Numbered from the stretch's first letter, positions 53,825 to 63,436 are shown. The stretch is DNA of 64,000 nucleotides from Xenophilus sp. E41 (GCF_003671765.1 NZ_QPIB01000011.1:72983-136982); one strand, 5' to 3'. The notes: generated by a model from the letters alone, not told the origin. A program made the numbers and translations.

Positions 53825-53945
53825 GTGCGGGCGCAGGCGCCATTCGCGGCGCCGTGCAGTGCCCAAAGCACGTCGATTCCAGGCGAGCACATCGACAGCA
53901 CCGCACGCCAGTCAGCGCGAGCCTGAGCCGGAGAACGCACACCGG
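53825..53945 (-). repeat. Right arm of long inverted repeat
   Basis: Reads, on the minus strand, CTCCGGCTCAGGCTCGCGCT and later GGCGCCGCGAATGGCGCC as the left arm does. The part between differs at many positions, but the small stem CGTGC-N10-GCACG is kept. Confidence 0.8.
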
Positions 53946-54035
53946 CGCCGCCGGCCGGGTTCAGGACCGCAGCCTCCGCGCACTCCCATGAAGGGCCAAG
54001 GCAAAGGGCCCGAAGCCAGCCCAGCCGAGCCCAGC

Positions 54036-54833
54036 TCAGCGCGGCACCGCCCGCTGCTGCGCAATCACCAGCAGCCCATCCATGATGAGCGACTCGACCA
54101 GCTCGAACTCGACCGACATCGATGGCGCCATCTTCCAGCCCGCGCCGCCCGTCATGTAGCAGGCCGGCTCGGCGCCGCAGTGCTTGCGCACGTGCTGCAC
54201 CATGCGCTCGACGGCGCCGGCGATGGCGTACGTGCCACCGCTGGTCAGCGCATCGCTGGTGTTGGTGGGGAACTCGCGCACCTCGCCGGTGGGCACGTGC
54301 AGGCCCGCGGTGCCCGACTCGAGCGCGCGCAGCATGATGCCGTGTCCCGGCAGGATCAGCCCGCCCAGGAAGGTGCCTGCGGCGTCGATGGCTTCCACCG
54401 TCACGGCCGTGCCCACCATCACCACCACCATCGGGCGCGGCGCCGCGCCCCGGGCGGCCTGCGCGGCCAGCATGCGGTGGCGGGCGCCGATCATCGCGAC
54501 CCAGCGGTCGGCGCCCAGGCGCGTGGGGTGGTCGTAACCGTTGGTCATGCCCGCCTCGGCGGCGCTGGAGACGACCCAGCGCGGCGAGAAGTCGAAGGCC
54601 TCGCCCATCTGTTCCTCGGCGCGCCGGCGCACCGCGTCGCCCGCCACCACGCAGCCGAGCATGGCGGTGGGCGTGGCCGGCAGTTCGGCCCACGGGCCCT
54701 CGCTCAGCCGCTCGATGTGGTCGAGGAACTCGGCCCCCTGCGCCAGCACGGCGGCCCCGGGTTCGCCCTGGGCGTAGAGCGCCCACTTCAGGCGCGTGTT
54801 GCCGATGTCGATGGCGAGGAAGGCGGGCTGCAT
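54036..54833 (-). CDS. coaX: Type III pantothenate kinase (CoaX)
   Basis: 265 residues. Phosphate-binding motif [15 protein letters not shown] at the N-terminus, then [37 protein letters not shown] and LILPGHGIM, the ordered motifs of CoaX. It phosphorylates pantothenate, the first step of CoA synthesis, in the cytosol. Two in-frame starts, 54833 (taken) and 54842; AGGA lies 3 bases before the second and 12 before the first, so 54842 is possible. Many CoA-dependent catabolic routes here rely on this cofactor. Confidence 0.95.
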   Translation of the reverse strand: MQPAFLAIDIGNTRLKWALYAQGEPGAAVLAQGAEFLDHIERLSEGPWAELPATPTAMLGCVVAGDAVRRRAEEQMGEAFDFSPRWVVSSAAEAGMTNGYDHPTRLGADRWVAMIGARHRMLAAQAARGAAPRPMVVVMVGTAVTVEAIDAAGTFLGGLILPGHGIMLRALESGTAGLHVPTGEVREFPTNTSDALTSGGTYAIAGAVERMVQHVRKHCGAEPACYMTGGAGWKMAPSMSVEFELVESLIMDGLLVIAQQRAVPR

Positions 54834-54876
54834 GGGCGGCATTATTCCTGTGGAGCGGCGGTGCGATGCGCGCCGC

Positions 54877-55305
54877 TCAGTTCTGTTTCCACGGCAGCCC
54901 GCGCCGGCGCCAGCCGCCCTTGTTGCCGCGGTGGCCGTCGGCGTCGGCATCGCCCTCGAAGCCTTCGAGGATGTTGTAGGCCGTCACGCCCAGCTCGGCG
55001 GCGCGTTTCGCGGCCGCGACCGAGCGCACGCCGCTGCGGCACAGCAGCACGGCCTTGCCGCCCGCGGGCACGGCGGCGCGCAGGCCGGCGTCGAAGTCCG
55101 GGTTCAGTGCCATGCCCGGCCACTGCTTCCAGGCCAGCGGCACGGCGCCGGGCACGAAACCGACCCATTCGCGCTCGGCGTCGGTGCGCACGTCGACCAG
55201 CACCGCCTCGCCGCTGGCGAGCCAGCGGGCGGCGGTCTCCGGCGTGACGTCGCCGGCGTAGCCCTCGGCGGGGCGGATGTCGTCGGGGGAGTTCGGTTGG
55301 CTCAT
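54877..55305 (-). CDS. Rhodanese-domain protein
   Basis: 142 residues, one rhodanese domain. The active-site loop is LLCRSGVRS with Cys89; [19 protein letters not shown] carries the earlier conserved strand and helix. It would transfer sulfane sulfur. The C-terminus is basic ([16 protein letters not shown]), a frequent ending in betaproteobacterial rhodaneses. It lies 43 bp before coaX on the same strand. Confidence 0.93.
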   Translation of the reverse strand: MSQPNSPDDIRPAEGYAGDVTPETAARWLASGEAVLVDVRTDAEREWVGFVPGAVPLAWKQWPGMALNPDFDAGLRAAVPAGGKAVLLCRSGVRSVAAAKRAAELGVTAYNILEGFEGDADADGHRGNKGGWRRRGLPWKQN

Positions 55306-55510
55306 GGTGTCGATTCGTCCTTCGAGTCCGTGCGGTCTTTGCCGCGATGTTGCGCTGCAACCCACAGGGTAGCGCGCCGCCGCGCGGCGGTGCTCTTCAC
55401 CAGGCAGTGAAAACCCTGTTGGATCGCGTCGCGCGCGACCCAACAGTGTGCGCGCCGGCCCGCCGGCCACGGAAGAGAAAGACGCAACCAACCAGACGGA
55501 GACAAGACGG

Positions 55511-56629
55511 ATGACAGACAGCAAGACCTCGACCCGCCGCCGCGGGTTGCTCAAGGGCGCGGCGGTGGCCGCCGGCGCCATGTCGGCGCCCATGGTCAGC
55601 ATGGCGCAGACCACCAACCTGCGCTTCCAGAGCACCTGGCCGGCCAAGGACATCTTCCACGAGTACGCGCAGGACTTCGCCAAGAAGGTCAACGACATGG
55701 CCGGCAACCGGCTGAAGATCGAGGTGCTGCCGGCCGGCTCGGTGGTGCCCGCGTTCCAGCTGCTCGACGCGGTGGCCAAGGGCACGCTCGATGGCGGCCA
55801 CGGCGTGATCGCGTACTGGTACGGCAAGAACTCGGCGCTGGCGCTCTGGGGCTCGGGTCCGGCCTTCGGCATGGACGCCAACATGATCCTCTCGTGGCAC
55901 AAGTACGGCGGTGGCAAGGCGCTGCTGGAAGAGGTCTACAAGAGCCTCAACCTCGACGTGGTGTCGTACCTCTACGGGCCCATGCCCACGCAGCCGCTGG
56001 GCTGGTTCAAGAAGCCGGTCGCCAAGGCCGACGACATGAAGGGCCTGAAATTCCGCACCGTGGGCCTGGCGGTGGACGTGTTCACCGACATGGGCGCGGC
56101 CGTGAACCCCCTGCCCGGCGGCGAGATCGTGCCTGCGCTGGACCGCGGCCTGATCGACGCGGCCGAGTTCAACAACGCCTCCAGCGACAAGGTGCTGGGC
56201 TTTCCCGACGTGGCCAAGAACTGCATGCTGCAGAGCTTCCACCAGAGCGGCGAGCAGTTCGAGGTGCTGTTCAACGGCCCGAAGGTGAAGGCGCTGCCGG
56301 CCGAACTGCGCGCGGTGATCGAGTACGCGACCGAGGCCTCGAGCGCGGACATGAGCTGGAAGGCGATCGACCGCAATTCGAAGGACTACGAGGACCTGAA
56401 GAAGTCCGGCATCAAGTTCTACAAGACGCCCGACGCCATCCTGCGCGCGCAGCTCGCGTCCTGGGACAAGACGATCGCCAAGAAGTCGGCCGAGAACCCG
56501 ATGTTCAAGAAAGTGCTCGACTCGCAGCGCGCTTTCGCCGAGCGTGCGGGCCAGTGGCAGAACGACTACTCGGTCGACTTCAAGATGGCCTACAACCACT
56601 ACTTCTCGCGGCAGGCGAAGAAGACCTGA
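55511..56629 (+). CDS. TRAP transporter solute receptor DctP, TakP-like
   Basis: 372 residues. Tat signal TSTRRRGLLKGAAVAAGAM. The ligand region GLKFRTVGLAVDVFTDMGAA and PGGEIVPALDRGLIDAAEF is typical of the TakP/alpha-keto acid and mannitol/chloroaromatic group. It binds an organic acid in the periplasm and passes it to the DctQM permease encoded next. ATG at 55511 chosen so the Tat signal starts the protein. ACAAGACGG before it is a weak ribosome site. Confidence 0.93.
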   Translation: MTDSKTSTRRRGLLKGAAVAAGAMSAPMVSMAQTTNLRFQSTWPAKDIFHEYAQDFAKKVNDMAGNRLKIEVLPAGSVVPAFQLLDAVAKGTLDGGHGVIAYWYGKNSALALWGSGPAFGMDANMILSWHKYGGGKALLEEVYKSLNLDVVSYLYGPMPTQPLGWFKKPVAKADDMKGLKFRTVGLAVDVFTDMGAAVNPLPGGEIVPALDRGLIDAAEFNNASSDKVLGFPDVAKNCMLQSFHQSGEQFEVLFNGPKVKALPAELRAVIEYATEASSADMSWKAIDRNSKDYEDLKKSGIKFYKTPDAILRAQLASWDKTIAKKSAENPMFKKVLDSQRAFAERAGQWQNDYSVDFKMAYNHYFSRQAKKT

Positions 56630-56741
56630 GGCCCCGAGGCCCTCAGGCGCGGCGCCCAGCGCCGATCGGGGGAGGGCCCGCGCCCGTGGTGCGGCCCTCC
56701 TGGTCGTGTCCTTCACCGGCCGCGCGTGCGGCCTGCCTGCC

Positions 56742-57365
56742 ATGCAGTCCTTTCTCCTCGGGGTCGACCGGCTCTCGACCTGGATCGGCAAGACCTTCGC
56801 CTGGTGCGCCCTGCTGCTCACGCTGCTGATCAGCTGGGAGGTGTTCTCGCGCTACGTGCTCAACCGGCCCCATGCCTGGGTGCTCGACGCGCAGATCATG
56901 CTCTACGGCACCCTGTTCATGACCGCCGGGGCCTACACGCTCGCCAAGAACGGCCACGTGCGCGGCGACGTGCTGTACGGCTTCTTCCAGCCGCGCACGC
57001 AGGCCATCGTCGACCTCGTGCTCTACATCGTGTTCTTCCTTCCCGGCATCGTCGCGCTGACGTGGGCAGGGTGGATCTACGCGGGCGAGTCGCTGGCGAT
57101 CCGCGAAACCACCTTCTCGGCCGACCCGCTGCCGCTCTACCCCTTCAAGTACGTGATCCCGCTGGCCGGCGTCACGCTGCTGCTGCAGGGCATCGTCGAG
57201 ATCATCCGCTGCGTGCAGTGCATCCAGCGCGGCGCCTGGCCCTCGCGCGAGGACGACGTGCAGGAGGTCGACGTCGACAAGCTCAAGGAGATGGTGCACG
57301 TGAAGGACGCCGACATCGCCGCACTCGACGCGGTGGTCGTGGCCCAGGAGAGGCGCGCACCATGA
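56742..57365 (+). CDS. TRAP transporter small permease DctQ
   Basis: 207 residues with four membrane helices, the first LLLTLLISWEVFSRYVLNRP, which has the family FSRY motif, and the second starting MLYGTLFMTAGAYTLAKNGHV. A 50-residue charged C-terminal tail (REDDVQEVDVDKLKEMV) is longer than in most DctQ. Start at 56742 keeps the usual N-terminus. Its stop overlaps dctM by ATGA. Confidence 0.93.
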   Translation: MQSFLLGVDRLSTWIGKTFAWCALLLTLLISWEVFSRYVLNRPHAWVLDAQIMLYGTLFMTAGAYTLAKNGHVRGDVLYGFFQPRTQAIVDLVLYIVFFLPGIVALTWAGWIYAGESLAIRETTFSADPLPLYPFKYVIPLAGVTLLLQGIVEIIRCVQCIQRGAWPSREDDVQEVDVDKLKEMVHVKDADIAALDAVVVAQERRAP

Positions 57366-59362
57366 ACATCCGAAAGGAACTCTGGTTCGGCCTGTCCTTC
57401 ATGGCGCTGATCGTGGTGCTGGCCGCCACCGTGCTGCTGCGCGCCGACACCATCACCAACGGGCACCTGGGCCTCCTGATGCTCTCGCTGGTGGTGGTGG
57501 CGATCATGCTGGGCTTTCCCACCGCCTTCACGCTCATGGGCATGGGCATGCTCTTCACCTGGCTGGCCTACGAGCGCGACACCACGCGCACGCTCGACCT
57601 CATGGTGCAGTCGGCCTACAAGACGATGGCCAACGACGTGCTCATCGCCATCCCGCTGTTCGTCTTCATGGGCTACCTGGTGGAGCGGGCCAATCTCATC
57701 GAGTCGCTGTTCCGCAGCCTGCACCTGGCGATGGCGCGCTTGCCCGGCGCGCTGGCCGTGGCCACGCTGGTCACCTGCACGATCTTCGCGACCGCCACCG
57801 GCATCGTCGGCGCCGTGGTCACGCTGATGGGGCTGCTGGCGCTGCCGGCGATGCTGCGCGGCGGCTACAGCGTGCCGCTGGCCGCCGGCGCCATCACCGC
57901 GGGTGGCTGCCTGGGCATCCTGATCCCGCCGTCGGTGCTGCTGATCGTGTACGGCGCGACGGCCGGCGTCTCGGTGGTGCAGCTGTATGCGGGCGCCTTC
58001 TTCCCAGGGCTGATGCTGGCCACGCTCTACATCCTGTACGTGATCCTCATCGCCTGGCTCAAGCCGCAGTGGGCGCCGCCCCTGTCCGCCGAGGCGCGGC
58101 GCGTGCCGCTGCCGCCGCTGACCGAACGCCTGGCCGACAGCCCGCAGGCCAACGCACTGCTGCGGCTGATGAAGGGCCGGCGCAACGCCGAGGTGCCGAT
58201 CGGCTACATCGCGCGCCAGAGTTTCATCCTGGCGCTGCCGGCACTGGTGTTCGTGCTGCTGGCTGCGGGCAGCTGGCGCGCGGTGACCACGGCGCCGGCG
58301 CAGGAGCGCTACGAGATCCAGGAGATCGGTGCCGAGCGCGCCGGCAGTGCCGCCGACGGCAGCGGTGGCCTCGCGGAGCCGCCCCGGTCCGGCGGGTTGC
58401 AGGAGCCGTCGGCCGAGGGCGGCCTTCAGGAGCCTCCGCAGGACGGCGGCCTGGCCGAGCCACCGCAGGAGGGCGGGCTGCAGCCGCCGCCGGCGTCGTC
58501 TGCGGGCGGCAGCGCCCTGGCCGAGCCGCCTGGGGCCGAGCGCGCCGCCCCGGCGCCTGCGGCGGCCGCAGCGGACGAGGCCGCACCCGTGGCGGAAGCA
58601 GGCACGCGCCCCGCCCCCACCTGGTGGTGGGTGGTGTTCTCGGTGCTGGGTTGCCTGACGGTGCTGTTCTACCTGTTCGCCAGCTTCGCGCGGCTCGAGA
58701 TCTTCAAGATGCTGCTGGCGTCCTTCTTCCCGTTGATGCTGCTCATCCTCGCGGTGCTGGGCTCCATCGTGCTGGGGCTGGCCACCCCCACCGAGGCGGC
58801 GGCCATGGGCGCGCTGGGCGGCATGCTGCTGGCGGCGGCGTACCGGCGGCTCAACCTCGCGGTGCTCAAGGAATCGGTCTTCCTCACGGCCAAGACCTCG
58901 GCCATGGTGTGCTGGCTCTTCGTCGGCTCGGCCATCTTCTCGGCCGCCTTCGCGCTGCTGGGCGGCCAGCAGCTGGTGGAGGAGTGGGTGATGTCGATGA
59001 ACCTGAGCCAGGTGCAGTTCCTGCTGCTGAGCCAGGTCATCATCTTCCTCCTGGGCTGGCCGCTGGAGTGGACCGAGATCATCGTGATCTTCATGCCCAT
59101 CTTCATCCCTTTGCTGGACAACTTCGGCGTCGACCCGCTCTTCTTCGGACTGCTGGTCGCGCTCAACCTGCAGACCGCCTTCCTCTCGCCGCCGGTCGCG
59201 ATGGCGGCCTTCTACCTCAAGGGCGTGAGCCCGCCGCACGTCACCCTCAACCAGATCTTCCTGGGCATGCTGCCCTTCATGGGCATCCAGATCCTCGCGA
59301 TCGTGTTGCTCTACATCTGGCCGCAGATCGGCTTGTGGCTACCGCAGCTGCTCTACAAATGA
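57362..59362 (+). CDS. TRAP transporter large permease DctM with central low-complexity insertion
   Basis: 666 residues; ordinary DctM is about 430. N-terminal half (1-290) has six or so membrane segments with MVQSAYKTMANDVLIAIPLF and AGGCLGILIPPSVLLIVYGA; the C-terminal half from about 430 continues GLATPTEAAAMGALGGMLLA. Between them, residues 318-418 are a Gly/Pro/Glu/Ala-rich stretch flanked by a helix, with five 9-residue repeats (335-379). It forms the ion-coupled channel with DctQ. Larger TRAP permeases with inserts exist in this family; the repeat is not one I know. Confidence 0.92.
   Translation: MNIRKELWFGLSFMALIVVLAATVLLRADTITNGHLGLLMLSLVVVAIMLGFPTAFTLMGMGMLFTWLAYERDTTRTLDLMVQSAYKTMANDVLIAIPLFVFMGYLVERANLIESLFRSLHLAMARLPGALAVATLVTCTIFATATGIVGAVVTLMGLLALPAMLRGGYSVPLAAGAITAGGCLGILIPPSVLLIVYGATAGVSVVQLYAGAFFPGLMLATLYILYVILIAWLKPQWAPPLSAEARRVPLPPLTERLADSPQANALLRLMKGRRNAEVPIGYIARQSFILALPALVFVLLAAGSWRAVTTAPAQERYEIQEIGAERAGSAADGSGGLAEPPRSGGLQEPSAEGGLQEPPQDGGLAEPPQEGGLQPPPASSAGGSALAEPPGAERAAPAPAAAAADEAAPVAEAGTRPAPTWWWVVFSVLGCLTVLFYLFASFARLEIFKMLLASFFPLMLLILAVLGSIVLGLATPTEAAAMGALGGMLLAAAYRRLNLAVLKESVFLTAKTSAMVCWLFVGSAIFSAAFALLGGQQLVEEWVMSMNLSQVQFLLLSQVIIFLLGWPLEWTEIIVIFMPIFIPLLDNFGVDPLFFGLLVALNLQTAFLSPPVAMAAFYLKGVSPPHVTLNQIFLGMLPFMGIQILAIVLLYIWPQIGLWLPQLLYK
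58364..58498 (+). repeat. Five 27-bp tandem repeats inside dctM
   Basis: Units begin at 58364, 58391, 58418, 58445 and 58472 and encode GGLAEPPRS, GGLQEPSAE, GGLQEPPQD, GGLAEPPQE and GGLQPPPAS. All keep the reading frame. Codon choice differs between units, so the array is not a recent slippage product. Confidence 0.92.
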
Positions 59363-59437
59363 ATGGGTAACGGATGTGACGAATTCGGCCGCGGCGCCCG
59401 TCCGTCGGGCGGCGCAGGCCGATCGCACTTCGGCTTT

Positions 59438-60426
59438 TCAGGGCCTGGACGGCGCGGTGACGAAAGGTCGCGCCTGCAGGATCACGAGCCGTTCGCCCCG
59501 CACCGCCCATTCGATGTCCTGGTCGCGGCCGCCGAAGGCGCGCTTTGCACCCACTGGCCGTCCCAGCGCGCCAGGGCCTGCGCGGCATCGCGCACGTAGG
59601 CGTTGGGAATGCCCCAGCCCTTGGCCAGCAGGTTGACGTGCGAGAGCACCGTCGAGGGCCGCTCGGTCAGCACGCCCGCGACCGGCGGCAGGCTGATCGG
59701 CACCTCGCGCAGCACCACGATGTCGGTCGGCGCCAGGTCGCGCGCCGCGTCGACCGACGGGACGATGCGCAGCCGCCCGACGGCCCGGCCGCGGTTCATC
59801 GGCAGGTAGGGCTGGTCCTGGATCAGCGCCGCCTGCGTCAGCGCCTCGATGCCGGCCGCCTGCGCCACGGCCTCCTGCTGCGTCGAGTTGGCCTTGAAGC
59901 GCACCGGCGCGTAGAAGGTCGCGGCCAGCGTGCGCTGCGTCAGCGCGAGCAGCTCGGGCGTCAGCCGGTCGCCTTCCCAGAATTCGTAGCTGAAGGTGTT
60001 GGCGGCCGCCTGCCAGCCCGGGGTGCCGAAGACGAAGCGCCGGTCGGGGGCGCGGTAGTTGCGGTTGAGCGCGGCGCGGCCGGCCTCGCGCAGCAGGCGG
60101 GTGTCGCGAACGAAGCGTTCGTGCAGGGCGTAGCGCGGCGTGTTGACGAAGTGCATGCGCGCCGGCGCGGCGCGGCGGTCGATTACGAAGAGCGCATGCG
60201 GCAGTTCCAGCGGCGTGCCGGCGTCGTAGACGCGCGCCAGCCGGTCGAAGTCGGCCCGGCTGGCCAGCGCGGGCAGTTCGCCCACGCCCGGCGTGCCCTG
60301 CGGCGCGGCGGCGGTACCGGCCTGCCGATCGTAGAACGAGGGCTTGCGCGCGAGCTGGGCCGAGGTGCCCAAGGGGGCGAATGCCAGCAGGGCCAGGGCG
60401 GCGAGAAGGGCAGGGCGGAGCAGCAT
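59438..60426 (-). pseudogene. PEP/pyruvate-binding domain protein gene with internal deletion and frameshift
   Basis: The first 315 codons (60426-59482) read as the N-terminal part of a secreted PEP-synthase-like protein: signal MLLRPALLAALALLAF, then RKPSFYDRQAGTAAAPQGTP, LPPVAGVLTERPSTVLSHVN and KGWGIPNAYVRDAAQAL. After ARWDGQWV the frame runs out in ANGS. But the +1 frame just there reads AKRAFGGRDQDIEWAVRGER then LVILQARPFV and stops at 59438; this is the end of a PEP/pyruvate ATP-grasp domain. So the ATP-grasp core seems deleted and the frame lost. A conserved short form is possible but unlikely. Confidence 0.8.
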
Positions 60427-60507
60427 GGCGGCGACTGTAGCGGCGCCGCGGCCGGGCGCGCGGGCGGCTACAGTGCGCCGGCGGGCCGACCCGCGGAGAC
60501 CCTGGAC

Positions 60508-61866
60508 ATGCCTCAGTACGACTTCGACCTTTTCGTCATCGGCGGCGGCAGCGGCGGCGTGCGCGCGGCCCGCATGGCGGCCCAGCGCGGCGCCCGCGTC
60601 GCGCTGGCCGAGTGCGCCGAACTGGGCGGCACCTGCGTCAACGTGGGCTGCATCCCGAAGAAGCTCTACAGCTATGCGGCCGGCTATGCCGAGTCCTTTG
60701 CCGAAGCGCCCGGCTACGGCTGGACGCTGCCCGAGGCGCCGCGCTTCGACTGGCAACGCCTGAAGGCGCAGCGCGCGCAGGAGATCCGCCGGCTCAACGG
60801 CGTCTACCAGGGCCTGCTCGACGGCGCGGGCGTGCGGCTCATCCCGTCCTGGGCCGAGCTGGTCGACGGCCACACGGTGCAGGTCGACGGCCAGCGCCAC
60901 ACGGCGCAGCACATCCTGGTGGCCACCGGCGGCATGCCCTTCGTGCCCGAGGTGGGCGGGCGCGAGCACGGGGTGGTGTCGGACGCCATGTTCGACCTGC
61001 CCGAGTTCCCGCGCCGCCTGGTGGTGGTGGGCGGCGGCTACATCGCGTGCGAGTTCGCCTCCATCTTCCGCGGCCTGGGGGCCGAAGTGACGCTGCTGCA
61101 GCGCAAGGCGCACGTGCTCGACACCTTCGACGAGGACGTGCGCCACTTCCTCGCGCAGGAGATGGGCAAGACCGGCATCGACCTGCGGCTGAACGTGCAG
61201 GTCGAGATGCTGCGCCGCACCGGCGAGGGTGTGCTGGTCACGCTCTCGCGCGGCCAGCAGCTGGCGGCCGACACGGTGCTCTTCGCCACCGGCCGGCGGC
61301 CCAACACCGCCGGCATGGGGCTGGAGGCCGCAGGCGTCGCGCTCGACGAGGGCGGCGCCATCGTGGTCGACGACCAGTACCGCAGCTCGGTGCCCTCGGT
61401 GCTGGCGGTGGGCGACGTGTCCACGCGCCTGCCGCTCACGCCGGTGGCGCTGGCCGAGGCGATGGTGGTGGTCGACCGGCTGTTCGCGCAAGGGCGCCGC
61501 CGCATGGACTACGAGTACGTGCCGACGGCGGTCTTCACCCACCCCAACGTCGGCACCTGCGGCTATACCGAGGCCGCGGCGCGGGCGCGCTTCGGCAAGG
61601 TCCGCATCTTCTGCAGCGAGTTCAAGACGCTGCGCCACACCTTGTCGGGGCGAAGCGAACGCACCTTCATGAAGCTGGTGGTGGACGTCAAGACCGACCG
61701 CGTGGTGGGCCTGCACATGGTCGGCGCCGAAGCGGGCGAGATCGTGCAGGGCTTTGCCGTGGCCATGCGTGCGGGCGCGACCAAGGCCGACTTCGACGGC
61801 ACCATCGGCATCCACCCCACGTCGGCCGAGGAGTTCGTGACCATGCGCGAGCCGATGCCGGGCTGA
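60508..61866 (+). CDS. gor: Glutathione-disulfide reductase
   Basis: 452 residues, the E. coli Gor length (450). FAD motif FVIGGGSGGVRAARMAA, redox pair GGTCVNVGCIPKK with Cys43 and Cys48, NADPH motif VVVGGGYIACEFASIF, and the C-terminal active-site segment IGIHPTSAEEFVTM with the His/Glu pair. It keeps glutathione reduced in the cytosol. The region before it (60427-60507) separates it from the divergent pseudogene. Confidence 0.97.
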   Translation: MPQYDFDLFVIGGGSGGVRAARMAAQRGARVALAECAELGGTCVNVGCIPKKLYSYAAGYAESFAEAPGYGWTLPEAPRFDWQRLKAQRAQEIRRLNGVYQGLLDGAGVRLIPSWAELVDGHTVQVDGQRHTAQHILVATGGMPFVPEVGGREHGVVSDAMFDLPEFPRRLVVVGGGYIACEFASIFRGLGAEVTLLQRKAHVLDTFDEDVRHFLAQEMGKTGIDLRLNVQVEMLRRTGEGVLVTLSRGQQLAADTVLFATGRRPNTAGMGLEAAGVALDEGGAIVVDDQYRSSVPSVLAVGDVSTRLPLTPVALAEAMVVVDRLFAQGRRRMDYEYVPTAVFTHPNVGTCGYTEAAARARFGKVRIFCSEFKTLRHTLSGRSERTFMKLVVDVKTDRVVGLHMVGAEAGEIVQGFAVAMRAGATKADFDGTIGIHPTSAEEFVTMREPMPG

Positions 61867-61918
61867 GCCGCCGCCCGGCCGTCACGGGCGGGTGGCATGC
61901 CCATTGCACAATGCCGCC

Positions 61919-63436
61919 ATGCCCTACATGCCGCCCTTCGTCGCCCCCGTCCGCTACACCGACGCCGCTGCCGCCCTCGCGCAGGTCCAGCGCATCTACG
62001 ACGGCGGCCTGGCGCACCTGCGCGACTCGATGCAGCGCTTCGTGGCCGGCGAGACGCTGCCGGGCCGGGTGCGGGCCTGCTACCCCTTCGTGCGGGTGCA
62101 CACGCACACGGTGTCGCGCCACACCACGCCGGCCAATTCGGGGCTGAGCTACGGCTTCGTGGCCGGGCCGGGCCGCTACGAGACCACGCTCACGCGGCCG
62201 GACCTCTTCGCGCGCTACTACCTCGACCAGTTCCGCCTGCTGCTCGAGAACCACCAGATCGAGCTCGAGGTGGGCACCAGCACGCAGCCGATCCCGGTGC
62301 ATTTCTCCTTCGCCGAGAACGACCACATCGAAGGCACCATGTCGCCGCAGCGCCGCGCGCTGATGCGCGACGTGTTCGACCTGCCCGACCTCGGCGCCAT
62401 GGACGACGGCATCGCCAACGGCACGCACCGCACCCAGCCCGGCGAAGCCGAGCCGCTGGCGCTGTTCACGGCCGCGCGGGTGGACTATTCGCTGCAGCGC
62501 CTGCGCCACTACACCGGCACCGCGCCCGACTGGTACCAGAACTTCGTGCTTTTCACGAATTACCAGTTCTACATCGACGAGTTCGTGCGGCTGGGCCACG
62601 AGGCGATGGCCGACGAGTCGAGCGAATACATCGCCTTCATCGAGCCCGGCAACGTGGTGACGCGGCGCCACAACCTGCAGCCCGAGGCGATGGGCAGCTT
62701 CGCCGCCGCGCTCAATGCCATGCAGGGCACGCCGCCGGGTCGCCTGCCGCAGATGCCGGCCTACCACCTGGTGCGGGCCGACTGCAGCGGCATCACCATG
62801 GTCAACATCGGCGTCGGGCCGGCCAACGCCAAGACGATCACCGACCACATCGCCGTGCTGCGCCCGCATGCCTGGATGATGCTGGGCCACTGCGCGGGCC
62901 TGCGCAACACGCAGCAGCTGGGCGACTACGTGCTGGCGCATGCCTACGTGCGCGAGGACCATGTGCTGGACGAGGAGCTGCCGCTGTGGGTGCCGATCCC
63001 GGCCCTGTCGGAGATCCAGCTGGCGCTGGAGGCGGCGGTGGCCGAGGTCACGCAGTGCCAGGGCGCCGAGTTGAAGACCATCATGCGCACCGGCACCGTG
63101 GCCAGCACCGACAACCGCAACTGGGAACTGCTGCCCAACAACGAGCCGCAGCGCCGCTTCAGCCAGAGCCGCGCCGTGGCGCTCGACATGGAAAGCGCCA
63201 CCATCGCCGCCAACGGCTTCCGCTTCCGCGTGCCGTACGGCACCTTGCTGTGCGTGAGCGACAAGCCGCTGCACGGCGAGATCAAGCTGCCCGGGATGGC
63301 GAACCACTTCTACCGGGAGCGGGTGGAGCAGCATCTGCGGATCGGGATCAAGGCGGTGGAGGTGTTGCGGTCGCAGGGGTCGGGGCGACTGCACAGTCGG
63401 AAGTTGAGGAGTTTTGCGGAGGTGGCGTTTCAGTAG
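61919..63436 (+). CDS. amn: AMP nucleosidase
   Basis: 505 residues, slightly longer than the E. coli enzyme (484). Hydrolyses AMP to adenine and ribose 5-phosphate. Seen: FSFAENDHIEGTMSPQRRAL in the N-terminal regulatory domain, and the phosphorylase-fold catalytic part VGPANAKTITDHIAVLRPHA, MLGHCAGLRNTQQLGDYVLA and RAVALDMESATIAANGFRF, whose Asp-Met-Glu-Ser segment holds the ribose. Start 61919 chosen among two Met codons (61919, 61928); no strong ribosome site. 52 bp behind gor. Confidence 0.95.
   Translation: MPYMPPFVAPVRYTDAAAALAQVQRIYDGGLAHLRDSMQRFVAGETLPGRVRACYPFVRVHTHTVSRHTTPANSGLSYGFVAGPGRYETTLTRPDLFARYYLDQFRLLLENHQIELEVGTSTQPIPVHFSFAENDHIEGTMSPQRRALMRDVFDLPDLGAMDDGIANGTHRTQPGEAEPLALFTAARVDYSLQRLRHYTGTAPDWYQNFVLFTNYQFYIDEFVRLGHEAMADESSEYIAFIEPGNVVTRRHNLQPEAMGSFAAALNAMQGTPPGRLPQMPAYHLVRADCSGITMVNIGVGPANAKTITDHIAVLRPHAWMMLGHCAGLRNTQQLGDYVLAHAYVREDHVLDEELPLWVPIPALSEIQLALEAAVAEVTQCQGAELKTIMRTGTVASTDNRNWELLPNNEPQRRFSQSRAVALDMESATIAANGFRFRVPYGTLLCVSDKPLHGEIKLPGMANHFYRERVEQHLRIGIKAVEVLRSQGSGRLHSRKLRSFAEVAFQ

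Larger units (their letters stand above)
53341..54035. other. 695-bp intergenic region with a long inverted repeat
   Basis: No gene is supported. Left arm about 53463-53580 and right arm about 53825-53945 are inverted copies with scattered mismatches; between them is a smaller hairpin (53639-53698). Both arms give short Arg/Cys-rich frames of similar sequence, which is a result of the repeat. The left flank (53341-53462) and right flank (53946-54035) show nothing clear. Confidence 0.8.

Noticed and set aside
53410..53942. Two short frames with alike proteins (CTAPRMAPAPA segment)
   Set aside because: Their likeness comes from the inverted DNA repeat; there is no start signal or third-base pattern to support coding.
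58364..58498. Regular 27-bp repeats considered as a CRISPR or a minisatellite array
   Set aside because: There are no spacers; the units are in frame within dctM and differ in codon use. Coding repeat.
57137..59239. A 700-codon antisense frame over dctM
   Set aside because: His/Arg/Gln-rich shadow of a clear TRAP permease gene.
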